Below are positions 1-7,990 of a stretch of 64,000 nucleotides of DNA, piece by piece. Position 1 is the first letter of the stretch, and each line of letters starts with the position of its first letter. The position numbers and the translations under genes are program-made. The notes under the pieces were generated by a model. That model was not told where the DNA came from and ran no database searches. It saw nothing but the letters and a program-made list of their open reading frames with translations. The stretch comes from Microbacterium sp. RURRCA19A. Lineage in GTDB: Bacteria > Actinomycetota > Actinomycetes > Actinomycetales > Microbacteriaceae. The DNA is taken from the NCBI RefSeq assembly GCF_900156455.1, contig NZ_FTNQ01000001.1:930001-994000 (forward strand), read 5' to 3'.

Positions 1-635
1 CGACCACGGCGGCGGAGGCTCAGACCCGGGCCGATTCCGAGGCGACCACGGTCGCTGCGACCCGCACACGGCTCGACGAGCTGTACGCGCAGCTCGCCGC
101 GATCCGCGAGACCACCGCGGCGCAGGAGCGCGCCGCCCGGCTCGCGCAGCAGACCGCAGCTCTGGCGGCACAGTCCGCTGCGGCGACCGGCGGCTCGTCC
201 GGCGGGGGCGCGACGAGCAGCGGGTCCGGCGGATCGTCGAGCGGGGGCTCGGCGAGCAGCGGGTCGGGGGCGTCCGCCGGCAGCGGTGGCGGGAGCGGCA
301 GCACCACAGCCCCGGCGGGTCCGACGATGTCGCCCTCCGCGGCGCGCGAGTACGCCCGTGGCGCCATCGGGTCGTACGGCTGGGGTGACGATCAGTTCTC
401 GTGTCTCGTCTCGCTCTGGAACCGGGAGTCCGGCTGGCGCGCCGACGCCCTCAATCCGTGGAGCGGTGCCTATGGCATCCCGCAGGCCCTCCCCGGGGAG
501 AAGATGGTCACCGCCGGAGTGGACTGGCGCACGAACGCCGCGACCCAGATCGACTGGGGGCTGTCGTACATCCGCTCGGTCTACGGCTCCCCGTGCGGCG
601 CTTGGGCGCACTCCGAGGCCACGGGCTGGTACTGA
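1..635 (+). CDS. Secreted peptidoglycan hydrolase-like protein, 5'-truncated (aggregation-promoting-factor C-terminal-like domain)
   Basis: The gene enters from outside the window; the reading frame is open from base 3. The visible part begins with an Ala/Gln/Arg-rich helical stretch of about 50 residues, probably a coiled coil. A Gly/Ser-rich flexible linker of roughly 50 residues follows (about bases 190-320). The last 100 residues (bases 327-635) resemble the lysozyme/transglycosylase-fold domain annotated in actinobacteria as aggregation-promoting factor C-terminal-like. The Asn-Arg-Glu-Ser-Gly-Trp segment carries the likely catalytic Glu, and Gly-Ala-Tyr-Gly-Ile-Pro-Gln is typical of the fold. 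Such proteins are exported and cleave or bind cell-wall glycan; the signal peptide would lie upstream of the window. Domain call good, substrate unknown. Confidence 0.75.
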   Translation, partial: TTAAEAQTRADSEATTVAATRTRLDELYAQLAAIRETTAAQERAARLAQQTAALAAQSAAATGGSSGGGATSSGSGGSSSGGSASSGSGASAGSGGGSGSTTAPAGPTMSPSAAREYARGAIGSYGWGDDQFSCLVSLWNRESGWRADALNPWSGAYGIPQALPGEKMVTAGVDWRTNAATQIDWGLSYIRSVYGSPCGAWAHSEATGWY

Positions 636-767
636 CTTCACCCGAGCCGCCAGATCACGCGATGCGGCCGAAGTCACTCCTTCTGGTCGGCCATACCGCG
701 TACGTTCGGCCGGATCACGTGAATTGGCGGCCGCTCGGGCGTCCGGGGCGCAGCGCGGGCGCGACCC

Positions 768-2726
768 CTAGGACGACGTGCGCTGACGCTCGCCGCGCGT
801 CGGGAGCTCGACGTACCCGTCGTGCTTGGGGAGGATGCCGTCGCCGGCGGTGCGCCCGCGGATGCGGCGCCAGACCCACGGCAGGGCGTCACGCGTGAGC
901 CATCCGCCCCGCGGCACCTCGTCGTCCGCGTGCAGGGCCTCGTCGAGGCCGGACAGTTCCCCGGCGTCGGGCACCCCGAGCGCTTCGGCCGCGCGGTACG
1001 CCACGAGCCGGTGCCCCCGCGACCGCAGGTGCACCAGGTCATCGGCCCACAGTGACAGGTCGCCGATCTCGGCGACCGCCTCCAGGTCGAGCAGGATCGC
1101 GCCGTGCGTACGGGCGATCCGGCGCAGCTCGACGTTGTAGGCGGCGAACCGGCGGGCGAAGATCCGCGCAGCCGCCCGCCGGGGAAGGAACGTCGTGACC
1201 AGCAGCACGTCCGCGCCGGTGCGACGCACGGCCCGCACGGCGGACTCCACCTCGGCGGCGAGGGCCGGGATCACCGGCGCGGGACCAACGAGGTCGTTCG
1301 CGCCGATGAGGATCGAGACGAGGTCGGGCCGGAGCGCGAGGGCCGCGGGGATCTGCTCGTCGATGAGGTGCCGCACGCGGCGGCTGCGGACCGCGAGGTT
1401 GGCGTACCGGAACGGCCCCGCGTCGCTCGTGTGGGCCAGGAGCTCCGCGAGACGGTCGGCCCACCCGCGGAACTGGCCCGACGGCATCCGCGACGCGTCG
1501 CACAGCCCCTCGGTCAGCGAATCGCCGAGCGCGACGTAGCGGGTCCAGTGCCCTCGGGGGCGTGGTGCGGGCACCTCGGGCCGCTCGCCGCCGCGCACGA
1601 GCATCCCGGCATCGCGCGCGCGCAACGCCGCCGCGTCGCGGTAGTGCCCGACGAGCTCACGGGTGAGCGCCTCCCACGTGCGCCCGGCGACGGCATCCCG
1701 GGCCGCCCGTGCGAACGCCTGCCGTTTCGACTCGTCGCCCACGAGGTCGGCGACCCGCGCCCGCAGGTCGTCGAGGTCGCCCGGCTTGTACAGCCACCCG
1801 TCGACGCTCGAGCGGACGAGATCCAGCGGACCCCCGACGCCGGTGGCGACCACCGGGACACCGCTGGCCAGGGCCTCCTGGATCGTCTGGCCGAACGTCT
1901 CGCTCTCGCCGGGATGCACGAACACGTCGAACCCGGCCATCGCCCGCGCGAGCGCGTTACCCGACAGGTGTCCCGTGAACACGGCATCCGGGATCGCCCT
2001 CTCCAGGGCCGGACGCGAGGGGCCGTCGCCGACGATCACCAGGCGCGTCCCCGGCAGGTCGGCGAGCGCGCGCAGGTCGTCGACCTGCTTCTCGGGGGCG
2101 AGTCGCCCCACGTAGCCGACGATGCGCTCGCCGCCGGGCGCCAGCGCGGCGCGCCAGGCCTCGTCGCGGTGCTCGGGCGCGAAGCGGACGGCATCCACTC
2201 CCCTCCCCCATCGGCGGATGCGATCCACGCCGAGCTCCTCGAGCTGTCGCGTGGACGCCGACGACGGGGCGAGCGTGAGCGTGGCCCGGCGGTGCAGTCG
2301 CGTGACGTGTCCGGCGACCAGAGCCGTGGCCTGGGGCAGACCGTACTTCTGGGCGTAGGAGATGACGTCGGTCTGGTAGACCGCGACCGAGGGGATCCCC
2401 AGCGCCTCCGCGGCCGCGAGTCCCTGCCAGCCGAGGACGAACGGGGATGCCAGGTGCACGACGTCGGGGCGGAACTCCCGCAGCAGCGCACCGAGGCGCG
2501 CGGCGCGCGCGAACACGACGCGCACCTCGGGGTACGACGGCAGCGGCACCGAGCGAAGGAGTTCGGCGCGGGCGCCGTGCAGGTCGGCGCTGACGTCTCC
2601 GGACTTGGGGGCGATCACGAGCGTCTCGTGACCGGCCTCCGCCAGATGGCGGAGGACGTGCAGAACGGAACCGGTGACCCCGTTCATGTGCGGGAGGAAG
2701 GACTCGGCCAGCAGCGCGACTCTCAC
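768..2726 (-). CDS. Fused GT4 glycosyltransferase / SGNH (GDSL) hydrolase
   Basis: About 652 residues with two catalytic domains in one uninterrupted frame. Residues 1-370 form a GT-B family 4 glycosyltransferase: an N-terminal LLAESFLPHMNGV start, a GYVGRLAPEKQ segment, and a GESETFGQTIQEA segment holding the ExxFGxxxxEA nucleotide-sugar site. After a short Pro/Arg linker, residues about 395-600 form an SGNH hydrolase: GDSLTEG with the nucleophile near Ser404, GAND (block III) and DDLVH carrying the Asp-x-x-His pair. It probably transfers a mannose or glucose unit onto a glycolipid and deacylates or acylates a related substrate; that is inference. I chose the GTG at 2726 because family members begin at this point and GGAGG lies just upstream, though very close. 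An in-frame GTG at 2792 is an alternative. Divergent from the DedA gene. Confidence 0.8.
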   Translation of the reverse strand: MRVALLAESFLPHMNGVTGSVLHVLRHLAEAGHETLVIAPKSGDVSADLHGARAELLRSVPLPSYPEVRVVFARAARLGALLREFRPDVVHLASPFVLGWQGLAAAEALGIPSVAVYQTDVISYAQKYGLPQATALVAGHVTRLHRRATLTLAPSSASTRQLEELGVDRIRRWGRGVDAVRFAPEHRDEAWRAALAPGGERIVGYVGRLAPEKQVDDLRALADLPGTRLVIVGDGPSRPALERAIPDAVFTGHLSGNALARAMAGFDVFVHPGESETFGQTIQEALASGVPVVATGVGGPLDLVRSSVDGWLYKPGDLDDLRARVADLVGDESKRQAFARAARDAVAGRTWEALTRELVGHYRDAAALRARDAGMLVRGGERPEVPAPRPRGHWTRYVALGDSLTEGLCDASRMPSGQFRGWADRLAELLAHTSDAGPFRYANLAVRSRRVRHLIDEQIPAALALRPDLVSILIGANDLVGPAPVIPALAAEVESAVRAVRRTGADVLLVTTFLPRRAAARIFARRFAAYNVELRRIARTHGAILLDLEAVAEIGDLSLWADDLVHLRSRGHRLVAYRAAEALGVPDAGELSGLDEALHADDEVPRGGWLTRDALPWVWRRIRGRTAGDGILPKHDGYVELPTRGERQRTSS

Positions 2727-2859
2727 GCCTCCAGGGTGGGACCCGCGGACGCGGCGCGGCGCGCATCCGGGCCCGACGTTCGCGATGTTCACCGGATGCT
2801 CCGCGGCGGGTCACCGCTCGGTCGGCATCCCGTCTCGATCCGCGACGGAGAGTGACGTG

Positions 2860-3477
2860 ATGGACGGGATCGATGCGTGGCTCGGACTGATCGCGGCGAG
2901 CCCGTGGGCGCTGCCCGCGATGGCCGCGCTCGTGTTCGCGGATGCCTTCCTCGTCGTCATCCCGGGCGAGGCGGCCGTCACGGCGTTCGGCGCGCTGGCC
3001 GTCGCCCACGGCACTCCCCCGCTCTTCGCTGTCATCCTCGTCGCGGGGGCGGCGGCCTTCTGCGGCGATCTGTGCTGCTACTTCGTGGGGCGCGCCGTCG
3101 GGGTGGACCGCTGGGCGTGGATGCGCGGACCGCGCGTGCGTTCGGCGCTGGAGTGGGCACGCGCCCGCCTCGAGCGCAACGCCGCGGTGGTGCTGTTCAC
3201 GGCGCGCTTCGTCCCGTTCGCCCGACTCGCGGTCAACCTCGCGGCGGGGGCGGCACGGGTGAATCCGGCGCGGTACCTCGGGGTCGCGGCGGTCGCCGCG
3301 ATGGCGTGGGCCGCCTACCAGGCGGTGATCGGGGCGGTGGTCGCCGCGCTCGTCCCGGGCGGACCGGTGGTCGCGGTGATCGTGTCGATCGTGGTCGCGG
3401 TGGGGATCGGGGTGGGGATCGACCTCGTGCTCGCCCGGCGGGCGCGACGTCGGGCGGCGCGCGACCTGGCGGCGTAG
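2860..3477 (+). CDS. DedA/SNARE-associated family membrane protein
   Basis: 205 residues with about five hydrophobic segments. Residues 25-40 carry the phenylalanine/proline/glutamate re-entrant motif (FLVVIPGEAAVTAFGA), residues 60-75 hold GDLCCYFVGRAVG, and TARFVPFARLAVNLAAGAA is the second conserved DedA segment with its Arg. DedA proteins act as membrane transporters or lipid scramblases that help maintain proton motive force and envelope homeostasis. The ATG at 2860 is chosen because GGAGAG lies 9 bases upstream and it starts just before the conserved core. The gene converges tightly (9 bp) on the fructosamine kinase gene. Short compared with E. coli DedA-type proteins but complete. Confidence 0.85.
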   Translation: MDGIDAWLGLIAASPWALPAMAALVFADAFLVVIPGEAAVTAFGALAVAHGTPPLFAVILVAGAAAFCGDLCCYFVGRAVGVDRWAWMRGPRVRSALEWARARLERNAAVVLFTARFVPFARLAVNLAAGAARVNPARYLGVAAVAAMAWAAYQAVIGAVVAALVPGGPVVAVIVSIVVAVGIGVGIDLVLARRARRRAARDLAA

Positions 3478-3486
3478 CCCGCGGCC

Positions 3487-4248
3487 TCAGACGAGCGCGA
3501 GCGTTCGCTCCGCGGCATCCACGAGTTCGTCTCCGTAGGCCGGGCCGTGTCCCGCCGCGTGCACCGCGAGGGGATGCAGCTGATGCACGGCTACGCGCTC
3601 GCGCCAGCCCGGACGGAGCGGATGCCGAAGGTCGTACGCCGCGAGGATCCGGTCGAGGAACGGGCAGCCGAAGAGGGCCAGCATCGCGAGGTCGGTCTCC
3701 CGGTGGCCGCCGTGCGCCGCGGGGTCGATGAGCACGACGCCCGCGGCCGACCACAGGACGTTGCCGGACCACAGGTCGCCGTGCAGACGCGCCGGGGCGT
3801 CATCGTCGTCGAAGGCTCCGCGCGCGATGAGCGCGCACGCCCGCCGGACGATCTCGGCCCCGGATGCCGAGAGATTCCCCGCCGCGACGGCCGGGTCGAG
3901 GAACGGCTCGACGCGCTGTGCGGCGTAGAAGGCGCCCCACGTCGGCTCGGGACGCGCCGGCTGCGTCCGACGACCGATGAAGATGTCGCCCGCCCATCCG
4001 GGCGGCGGTGCGCCGAAGGCGGGGGCACCGGCGTCGTGGGTCGCGGCGAGCGCGGCACCGAAATCCTCCGCGGCGACCGGGGTCGGGCGCACGGTCGTCA
4101 CGCGCTCGAGGACGATGTGCGTCGGCGCGTTCTCGAACACCCCGGCGGTGCGGACGCCGTGCGCGTCGGCGAGCCACGCCAGTCCCGCCGCCTCCGCCGC
4201 GAAGAACCCGGCGGGGGCGTCGTCCCGGGTCTTCACCCACCGTTCCAT
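3487..4248 (-). CDS. Fructosamine kinase family protein (FN3K-like)
   Basis: 253 residues of the aminoglycoside-phosphotransferase/fructosamine-3-kinase fold. Visible motifs are the catalytic loop HGDLWSGNVLW near residue 155, the metal-binding LIDPAAHGGHRETDLAML about 25 residues later, and an N-terminal lobe ending KTRDDAPAGFFAAEAAGL. The family phosphorylates ketoamines (Amadori products) on proteins or free amino acids so that they decompose, a protein deglycation repair step in the cytoplasm. The ATG at 4248 aligns with the usual Glu-Arg-Trp-Val-Lys start; longer in-frame starts would add a non-conserved leader. Divergent from the NUC nuclease gene, 46 bp apart. Confidence 0.85.
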   Translation of the reverse strand: MERWVKTRDDAPAGFFAAEAAGLAWLADAHGVRTAGVFENAPTHIVLERVTTVRPTPVAAEDFGAALAATHDAGAPAFGAPPPGWAGDIFIGRRTQPARPEPTWGAFYAAQRVEPFLDPAVAAGNLSASGAEIVRRACALIARGAFDDDDAPARLHGDLWSGNVLWSAAGVVLIDPAAHGGHRETDLAMLALFGCPFLDRILAAYDLRHPLRPGWRERVAVHQLHPLAVHAAGHGPAYGDELVDAAERTLALV

Positions 4249-4294
4249 GGCCCCAGTCTGTCGCGATGTCGGAGGGCCCGGGCACGATGGGGCG

Positions 4295-5077
4295 ATGAGC
4301 GACGGTTTCGACCCCGACTTCCTCGGCATCCCCCTGCCCCTCCCCTCGCCCGCCGCCCCGACGATCCGGCTCGACTACCCGCGGTTCTCCGTCCTGCTCG
4401 ACCCGGTGCGGCGGTTCGCCGCGGTCACGGGCGTCGTGATCGACGGGTCCACCGTGCAGGACCTCCCGCGCTCGGGCGAGTGGCGCCTCGACCCGCGGGT
4501 TCCCGTCGAGGCCCAGGCCGGTCCGGCGGTGTACGCCGACAACGACCTCGACCGCGGGCACCTGGTGCGCCGACGCGACCCCGGGTGGGGCACTCCGGCG
4601 GAGGCTCGGGATGCCACGGCCGCGACGTTCTTCTACCCCAACGCCGCGCCGCAAGCCGCCGGTTTCAACCAGTCCAAGGAGCTGTGGCTGGGGCTGGAGG
4701 ATCACGTCCTCGCCTACGCCGAGAGCACCGACGAGCGGCTCGCGGTGTTCACCGCACCGGTGCTCGATCCCGACGATCCGCCCTACCGCGGAATCCGCGT
4801 GCCGCTGCGGTTCTGGAAGATCGCGGCCTGGCGCTCGGACGCGGGCCTCTCCGCCGCGGGGTTCGTGCTCGACCAGACGGCGCTCGTCGACACACGGCAG
4901 GGGCTGCGGGTGCCGCCGCTCGGCGCGTTCCGCACGTTCCAGGTGCCGATCCGCGACATCGCGGCGGAGGCGCAGGTCGACGTCGGTGAACTCGCCGGTG
5001 CCGATGTGCTCGCGCGACGGGGCGTGCGACCGGCGGGCGCCCGCGAGCTGCGCGACGCGGACGACATCGTGCTCTGA
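4295..5077 (+). CDS. DNA/RNA non-specific endonuclease (NUC/EndA family)
   Basis: 260 residues. The NUC signature DNDLDRGHLVRR (the DRGH motif with the general-base His) is followed about 35 residues later by FFYPNAAPQAAGFNQSKELW, whose Asn is the Mg2+ ligand in this family. These enzymes hydrolyse DNA and RNA without strong sequence preference. No signal peptide is visible, which is unusual for secreted scavenging nucleases, so the protein may act in the cytoplasm or use another export route. The ATG at 4295 is the first methionine before the conserved region. The gene converges on the methyltransferase gene with a 12 bp gap and no obvious terminator. Confidence 0.85.
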   Translation: MSDGFDPDFLGIPLPLPSPAAPTIRLDYPRFSVLLDPVRRFAAVTGVVIDGSTVQDLPRSGEWRLDPRVPVEAQAGPAVYADNDLDRGHLVRRRDPGWGTPAEARDATAATFFYPNAAPQAAGFNQSKELWLGLEDHVLAYAESTDERLAVFTAPVLDPDDPPYRGIRVPLRFWKIAAWRSDAGLSAAGFVLDQTALVDTRQGLRVPPLGAFRTFQVPIRDIAAEAQVDVGELAGADVLARRGVRPAGARELRDADDIVL

Positions 5078-5089
5078 CCCGCCGGGGCC

Positions 5090-5692
5090 TCAGCGCACCC
5101 GCACCGCGTGCAGCAGCGTGTCGATCGCGGCGTGCGTATGTCCGCCGCGCAGCTCCGCGTCACCGGTGCCGCGGACGACACGCTCACAGCGCTCGATGCG
5201 GAACCGGTCGTCGAGGGCGCCGCGCAGCAGTTCCGGCGTGTAGAGGATCGCCGGGTCGGCCGGTCCGTGGCCCCCGGCGGCGATGTTCTCGACGTCGTGC
5301 CCGACGACGACGAGCGTCCCGTCGACCACCACCCACTCGGCGATGCGGGCGATCGCGGCGGTGTTGTCGGCGAGGTGCAGGTAGCAGGACACCACGAGAT
5401 CGACGGATGCCACCGGCTCCCACACGTGGACGTCGGCCCGCGCCCACGACACCGCGTCGCCGCCGGAGCGGGCCGCCGCGATCGCCAGGGCCTCGGCCGA
5501 GAAGTCGATACCGGTGACGTCCCAGCCGCGTGCGGCGAGCCACAGCGCCGTCCGCCCGTCGCCGGTGGCCACGTCGATCGCCGTGCCGGGCGTCAGAGCG
5601 CCCGCGATCTCCCGCACGAGGGCGGGCGGCTCGCTCGCCCACACCCCTCCGGCGGAGGCGCGATAGCGCTCGTCCCACTGCTCGGCATCCAT
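5090..5692 (-). CDS. Class I SAM-dependent methyltransferase
   Basis: 200 residues with the Rossmann methyltransferase motifs in order: the SAM-binding glycine-rich loop AIDVATGDGRTALWLA near residues 38-53, the acidic residue after beta-2 (VTGIDFSAEAL), and the motif II/III strand SVDLVVSCYLHL. The start MDAEQWDERYRASAGGVWASEPP is typical of small TehB/SmtA-like enzymes that methylate small molecules or metalloids. The substrate cannot be read from the sequence. Its own promoter must lie in the 200 bp upstream. Tail-to-tail with the nuclease gene. Confidence 0.8.
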   Translation of the reverse strand: MDAEQWDERYRASAGGVWASEPPALVREIAGALTPGTAIDVATGDGRTALWLAARGWDVTGIDFSAEALAIAAARSGGDAVSWARADVHVWEPVASVDLVVSCYLHLADNTAAIARIAEWVVVDGTLVVVGHDVENIAAGGHGPADPAILYTPELLRGALDDRFRIERCERVVRGTGDAELRGGHTHAAIDTLLHAVRVR

Positions 5693-5851
5693 GCCCTCAC
5701 CCTAGGGCCGCCGCGCGACGTCGCCGATCGGCGCGACGTCGGCCCCGCTTGCCTGCACAACCTCAGCGATCCGCGCGAAGTGAGCGCCACAGCGCGGAAT
5801 CGGGCTGAGGGTGGGCGGATCACCGAGGATCCGCCACCGCGCCCGCGCAGC

Positions 5852-5888
5852 ACGAAGCCCCGCCCTCCCGGAGGGGAGCGGGGCTTCG
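5852..5888 (-). terminator. Rho-independent-type hairpin after the FMN reductase gene
   Basis: Inverted repeat CGAAGCCCCG ... CGGGGCTTCG enclosing a second inverted repeat (CTCCC/GGGAG type). It lies 8 bp beyond the stop codon of the FMN reductase gene. A strong GC stem without a U-run is usual for terminators in this GC range. Confidence 0.7.
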
Positions 5889-5895
5889 AGACGGG

Positions 5896-6540
5896 TCACT
5901 CGCCGGCGAGACCGCCGAGGAGGTGACCGAAGGACTTCCCGGCGCCGAGGTACGACGCGGGATCGAAGGGGTCGGCATCCTGCACGGGCTCCCGCGCGGC
6001 GATCGCATCGGCGAACTCGCGCGCGGCCCGGTCGACGCGGGCGCCGAGCGGGGCGACCTCGTCGGCGTTGGATCCCCAGTCGCTGGATGCCGCGAACACA
6101 CCGGTCGGAACCGGGTTGGCGTGCAAGTAGGTGAACAGCGGACGGATCGCGTAGTCGATCGCGAGGGAGTGACGGGCGGTGCCCGCGTTCGCCCCGAGGA
6201 GGACCGGCGTGCCGCTCAGGGCCTGCGGGTCGAGCACGTCGATGAACGACTTGAACAGTCCCGAGTAGCTCGTCGAGAAGATCGGCGTCACGACGATCAG
6301 GCCGTCGGCCGAGACCACGGAGTTGATCATCTGCTCGAGCGCGGGCGGGGCGAACCCCGTCAGCAGGTTGTCGGTCAGGTCGTGCGCGAAATCGCGCAGC
6401 TCGAACACGTCGCTCGTGGCGTCGATCCCCCGCGCGCGGAGCTCGGCGAGCGCCGCGTGGGCAAGCCGGTCACCGAGCATGCGCGTCGAGGACGGCGTGG
6501 ACAGCCCCGCGGTCACGACCGCGATACGGCGGGCGGTCAT
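5896..6540 (-). CDS. LLM-partnered FMN reductase (CE1759-type NAD(P)H-dependent flavin reductase)
   Basis: 214 residues of the NADPH-dependent FMN reductase flavodoxin-like fold. The N-terminus RRIAVVTAGLSTPSSTRML is the FMN phosphate loop, and ADGLIVVTPIFSTSYSGLFKSFID is the conserved flavin-binding segment. It resembles the CE1759 family, which occurs next to luciferase-like monooxygenases and supplies them with reduced FMN. Here it starts one base after the stop codon of the LLM gene (TGA-C-ATG), so the two are translationally coupled in one operon. A terminator hairpin follows directly. It is the second gene of the operon, so its expression should follow the upstream promoter and dyad. 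Confidence 0.85.
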   Translation of the reverse strand: MTARRIAVVTAGLSTPSSTRMLGDRLAHAALAELRARGIDATSDVFELRDFAHDLTDNLLTGFAPPALEQMINSVVSADGLIVVTPIFSTSYSGLFKSFIDVLDPQALSGTPVLLGANAGTARHSLAIDYAIRPLFTYLHANPVPTGVFAASSDWGSNADEVAPLGARVDRAAREFADAIAAREPVQDADPFDPASYLGAGKSFGHLLGGLAGE

Positions 6541-6541
6541 G

Positions 6542-7774
6542 TCAGGCCCCCACTCGCGTGGCGGCGGCACCGAACGAGCTGCCGGCGTTGGCCGGGGCGT
6601 CCTGGTAGGGGCTGCCGGCGACCATGTTGTCACCGCGGTTCGCACCGGGCACGGCCTGGCGCGGAGCGGCACCCGCGTAGATCTTCTCGACCAGGTTGGC
6701 GTGCGTGGGCGCGTCGGGCACCTCGGCGGGACGGTTCTTCTGCAGCTCCTTGCGGAGCACGGGCACCACCTCGCCACCGAGGATGTCGAGCTGCTCGAGC
6801 ACCGTCTTGGTCGGGAGTCCCGCGTGGTCGATGAGGAACAGCTGACGCTGGTAGTCGCCGAACGTCTCGCGCATCGCGGCGTACCGGTCGATGATCTGCT
6901 GCGGCGAGCCGACGGTCAGCGGGGTCATCTCGCTGAAGTCCTCGAGGCTCGGGCCGTGACCGTAGACCGGGGCGTTGTCGAAGTAGGGACGGAACTCGTT
7001 CACGGCATCCTGCGAGTTGGACCGCATGAACACCTGGCCGCCGAGGCCGACGATCGCCTGCTGGGGCGTGCCGTGTCCGTAGTGGGCGAAGCGCTCGCGG
7101 TACAGCATGATCAGGCGCTGGTAGTGCTCCTTGGGCCAGAAGATGTTGTTGGCGAAGAAGCCGTTGCCGTAGAAGGCGGCCTGCTCGGCGATCTCGGGCG
7201 TGCGGATCGAGCCGTGCCAGACGAACGGGGGAACGCCGTCCAGCGGACGCGGGGTCGAGGTGAAGCCCTGCAGCGGGGTGCGGAACTTGCCCTCCCAGTC
7301 GACGACGTCCTCGCGCCACAGCTTGTGGAGCAGGTCGTAGTTCTCGATGGTCAGCGGCAGGCCCTGACGGATGTCCTTGCCGAACCAGGGGTACACCGGG
7401 CCGGTGTTGCCACGGCCGAGCATGAGGTCGGCGCGTCCGCCCGACACGTGCTGCAGCATCGCGAAGTCTTCGGCGATCTTCACCGGGTCGTTCGTGGTGA
7501 TGAGGGTCGTGGAGGTCGTGAGGATCAGGCGCTCGGTCTGGGCCGCGATGTAGGCGAGCGTCGTGGTCGGCGACGACGACCAGAACGGCGGGTTGTGGTG
7601 CTCACCCAGGGCGAAGACGTCCAGACCCACCTCTTCGGTGTGCTTCGCGATCGTGAGCGTGTCCTTGATGCGCTGGGCCTCGCTCGGGGTCTTGCCCGTG
7701 GTCGGGTCCTGGGTGATGTCGCTCACCGTCATGACACCGAACTGCATCCCGGGCCAGTTGTTCGTCTCGTTCAC
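6542..7774 (-). CDS. LLM-class flavin-dependent oxidoreductase (CE1758-type)
   Basis: 410 residues with the bacterial-luciferase TIM-barrel fold: MQFGVMTVSD at the N-terminus, VGLDVFALGEHHNPPFWSSSP (the EHH segment near the flavin pocket), and GGRADLMLGRGNTGPVYPWFG. It should use reduced FMN and O2 to oxidise an unidentified small substrate, with the downstream reductase as its FMNH2 source. The C-terminal extension rich in Gly/Ala/Pro (about residues 380-410) looks disordered. The GTG at 7774 is chosen because AGGAGG sits 6-7 bases upstream. An AT-rich dyad lies just before the Shine-Dalgarno sequence and may control the operon. Confidence 0.85.
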   Translation of the reverse strand: MNETNNWPGMQFGVMTVSDITQDPTTGKTPSEAQRIKDTLTIAKHTEEVGLDVFALGEHHNPPFWSSSPTTTLAYIAAQTERLILTTSTTLITTNDPVKIAEDFAMLQHVSGGRADLMLGRGNTGPVYPWFGKDIRQGLPLTIENYDLLHKLWREDVVDWEGKFRTPLQGFTSTPRPLDGVPPFVWHGSIRTPEIAEQAAFYGNGFFANNIFWPKEHYQRLIMLYRERFAHYGHGTPQQAIVGLGGQVFMRSNSQDAVNEFRPYFDNAPVYGHGPSLEDFSEMTPLTVGSPQQIIDRYAAMRETFGDYQRQLFLIDHAGLPTKTVLEQLDILGGEVVPVLRKELQKNRPAEVPDAPTHANLVEKIYAGAAPRQAVPGANRGDNMVAGSPYQDAPANAGSSFGAAATRVGA

Positions 7775-7789
7775 GATGCCCCTCCTTTT

Positions 7790-7809
7790 TGTATGCATCT
7801 GAATATACA
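7790..7809 (-). promoter_or_regulatory. AT-rich dyad upstream of the LLM/FMN reductase operon, possible repressor operator
   Basis: TGTAT - 10 bp - ATACA inverted repeat in a locally AT-rich patch, starting 15 bp before the GTG start and overlapping the expected leader of the LLM gene. Spacing and sequence resemble MarR/YodB-type operators that control flavin-dependent detoxification genes. No regulator gene is adjacent, so the assignment is tentative. Confidence 0.4.
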
Positions 7810-7866
7810 TCGTGAAACGCAGGACCGCGAGATCTATTCCCGGGGCGCCGATCGTTCCACGCACGC

Positions 7867-7933
7867 CGAGAAACGCTCCGCGCGACGAGACACGCCGGGA
7901 GGGACCGTGTCTCGCCGCGAGAAGCGTTTATCG
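7867..7933. repeat. Palindromic repeat family P1, copy 1 (67 bp)
   Basis: Imperfect palindrome ending in GCGTTTATCG, with an inner stem CGAGACACG/CGTGTCTCG. The same length and architecture recur at 12965, 13174 and 37019. This copy has a degenerated left end (CGAGAAACGC instead of CGATAAACGC). It lies between the efeB stop and the LLM gene start. Confidence 0.85.
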
Positions 7934-7990
7934 CGGGATTGGGGAGGGGGACGCCGGGCGGGGTGGGGACGGGACGCGCCGCGGCGCGGC

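Noticed and set aside
768..1600. Separate SGNH hydrolase gene starting at the internal methionine near 1605
   Set aside because: The upstream frame reads through without a stop and no good ribosome binding site precedes that methionine, so a fusion is simpler.
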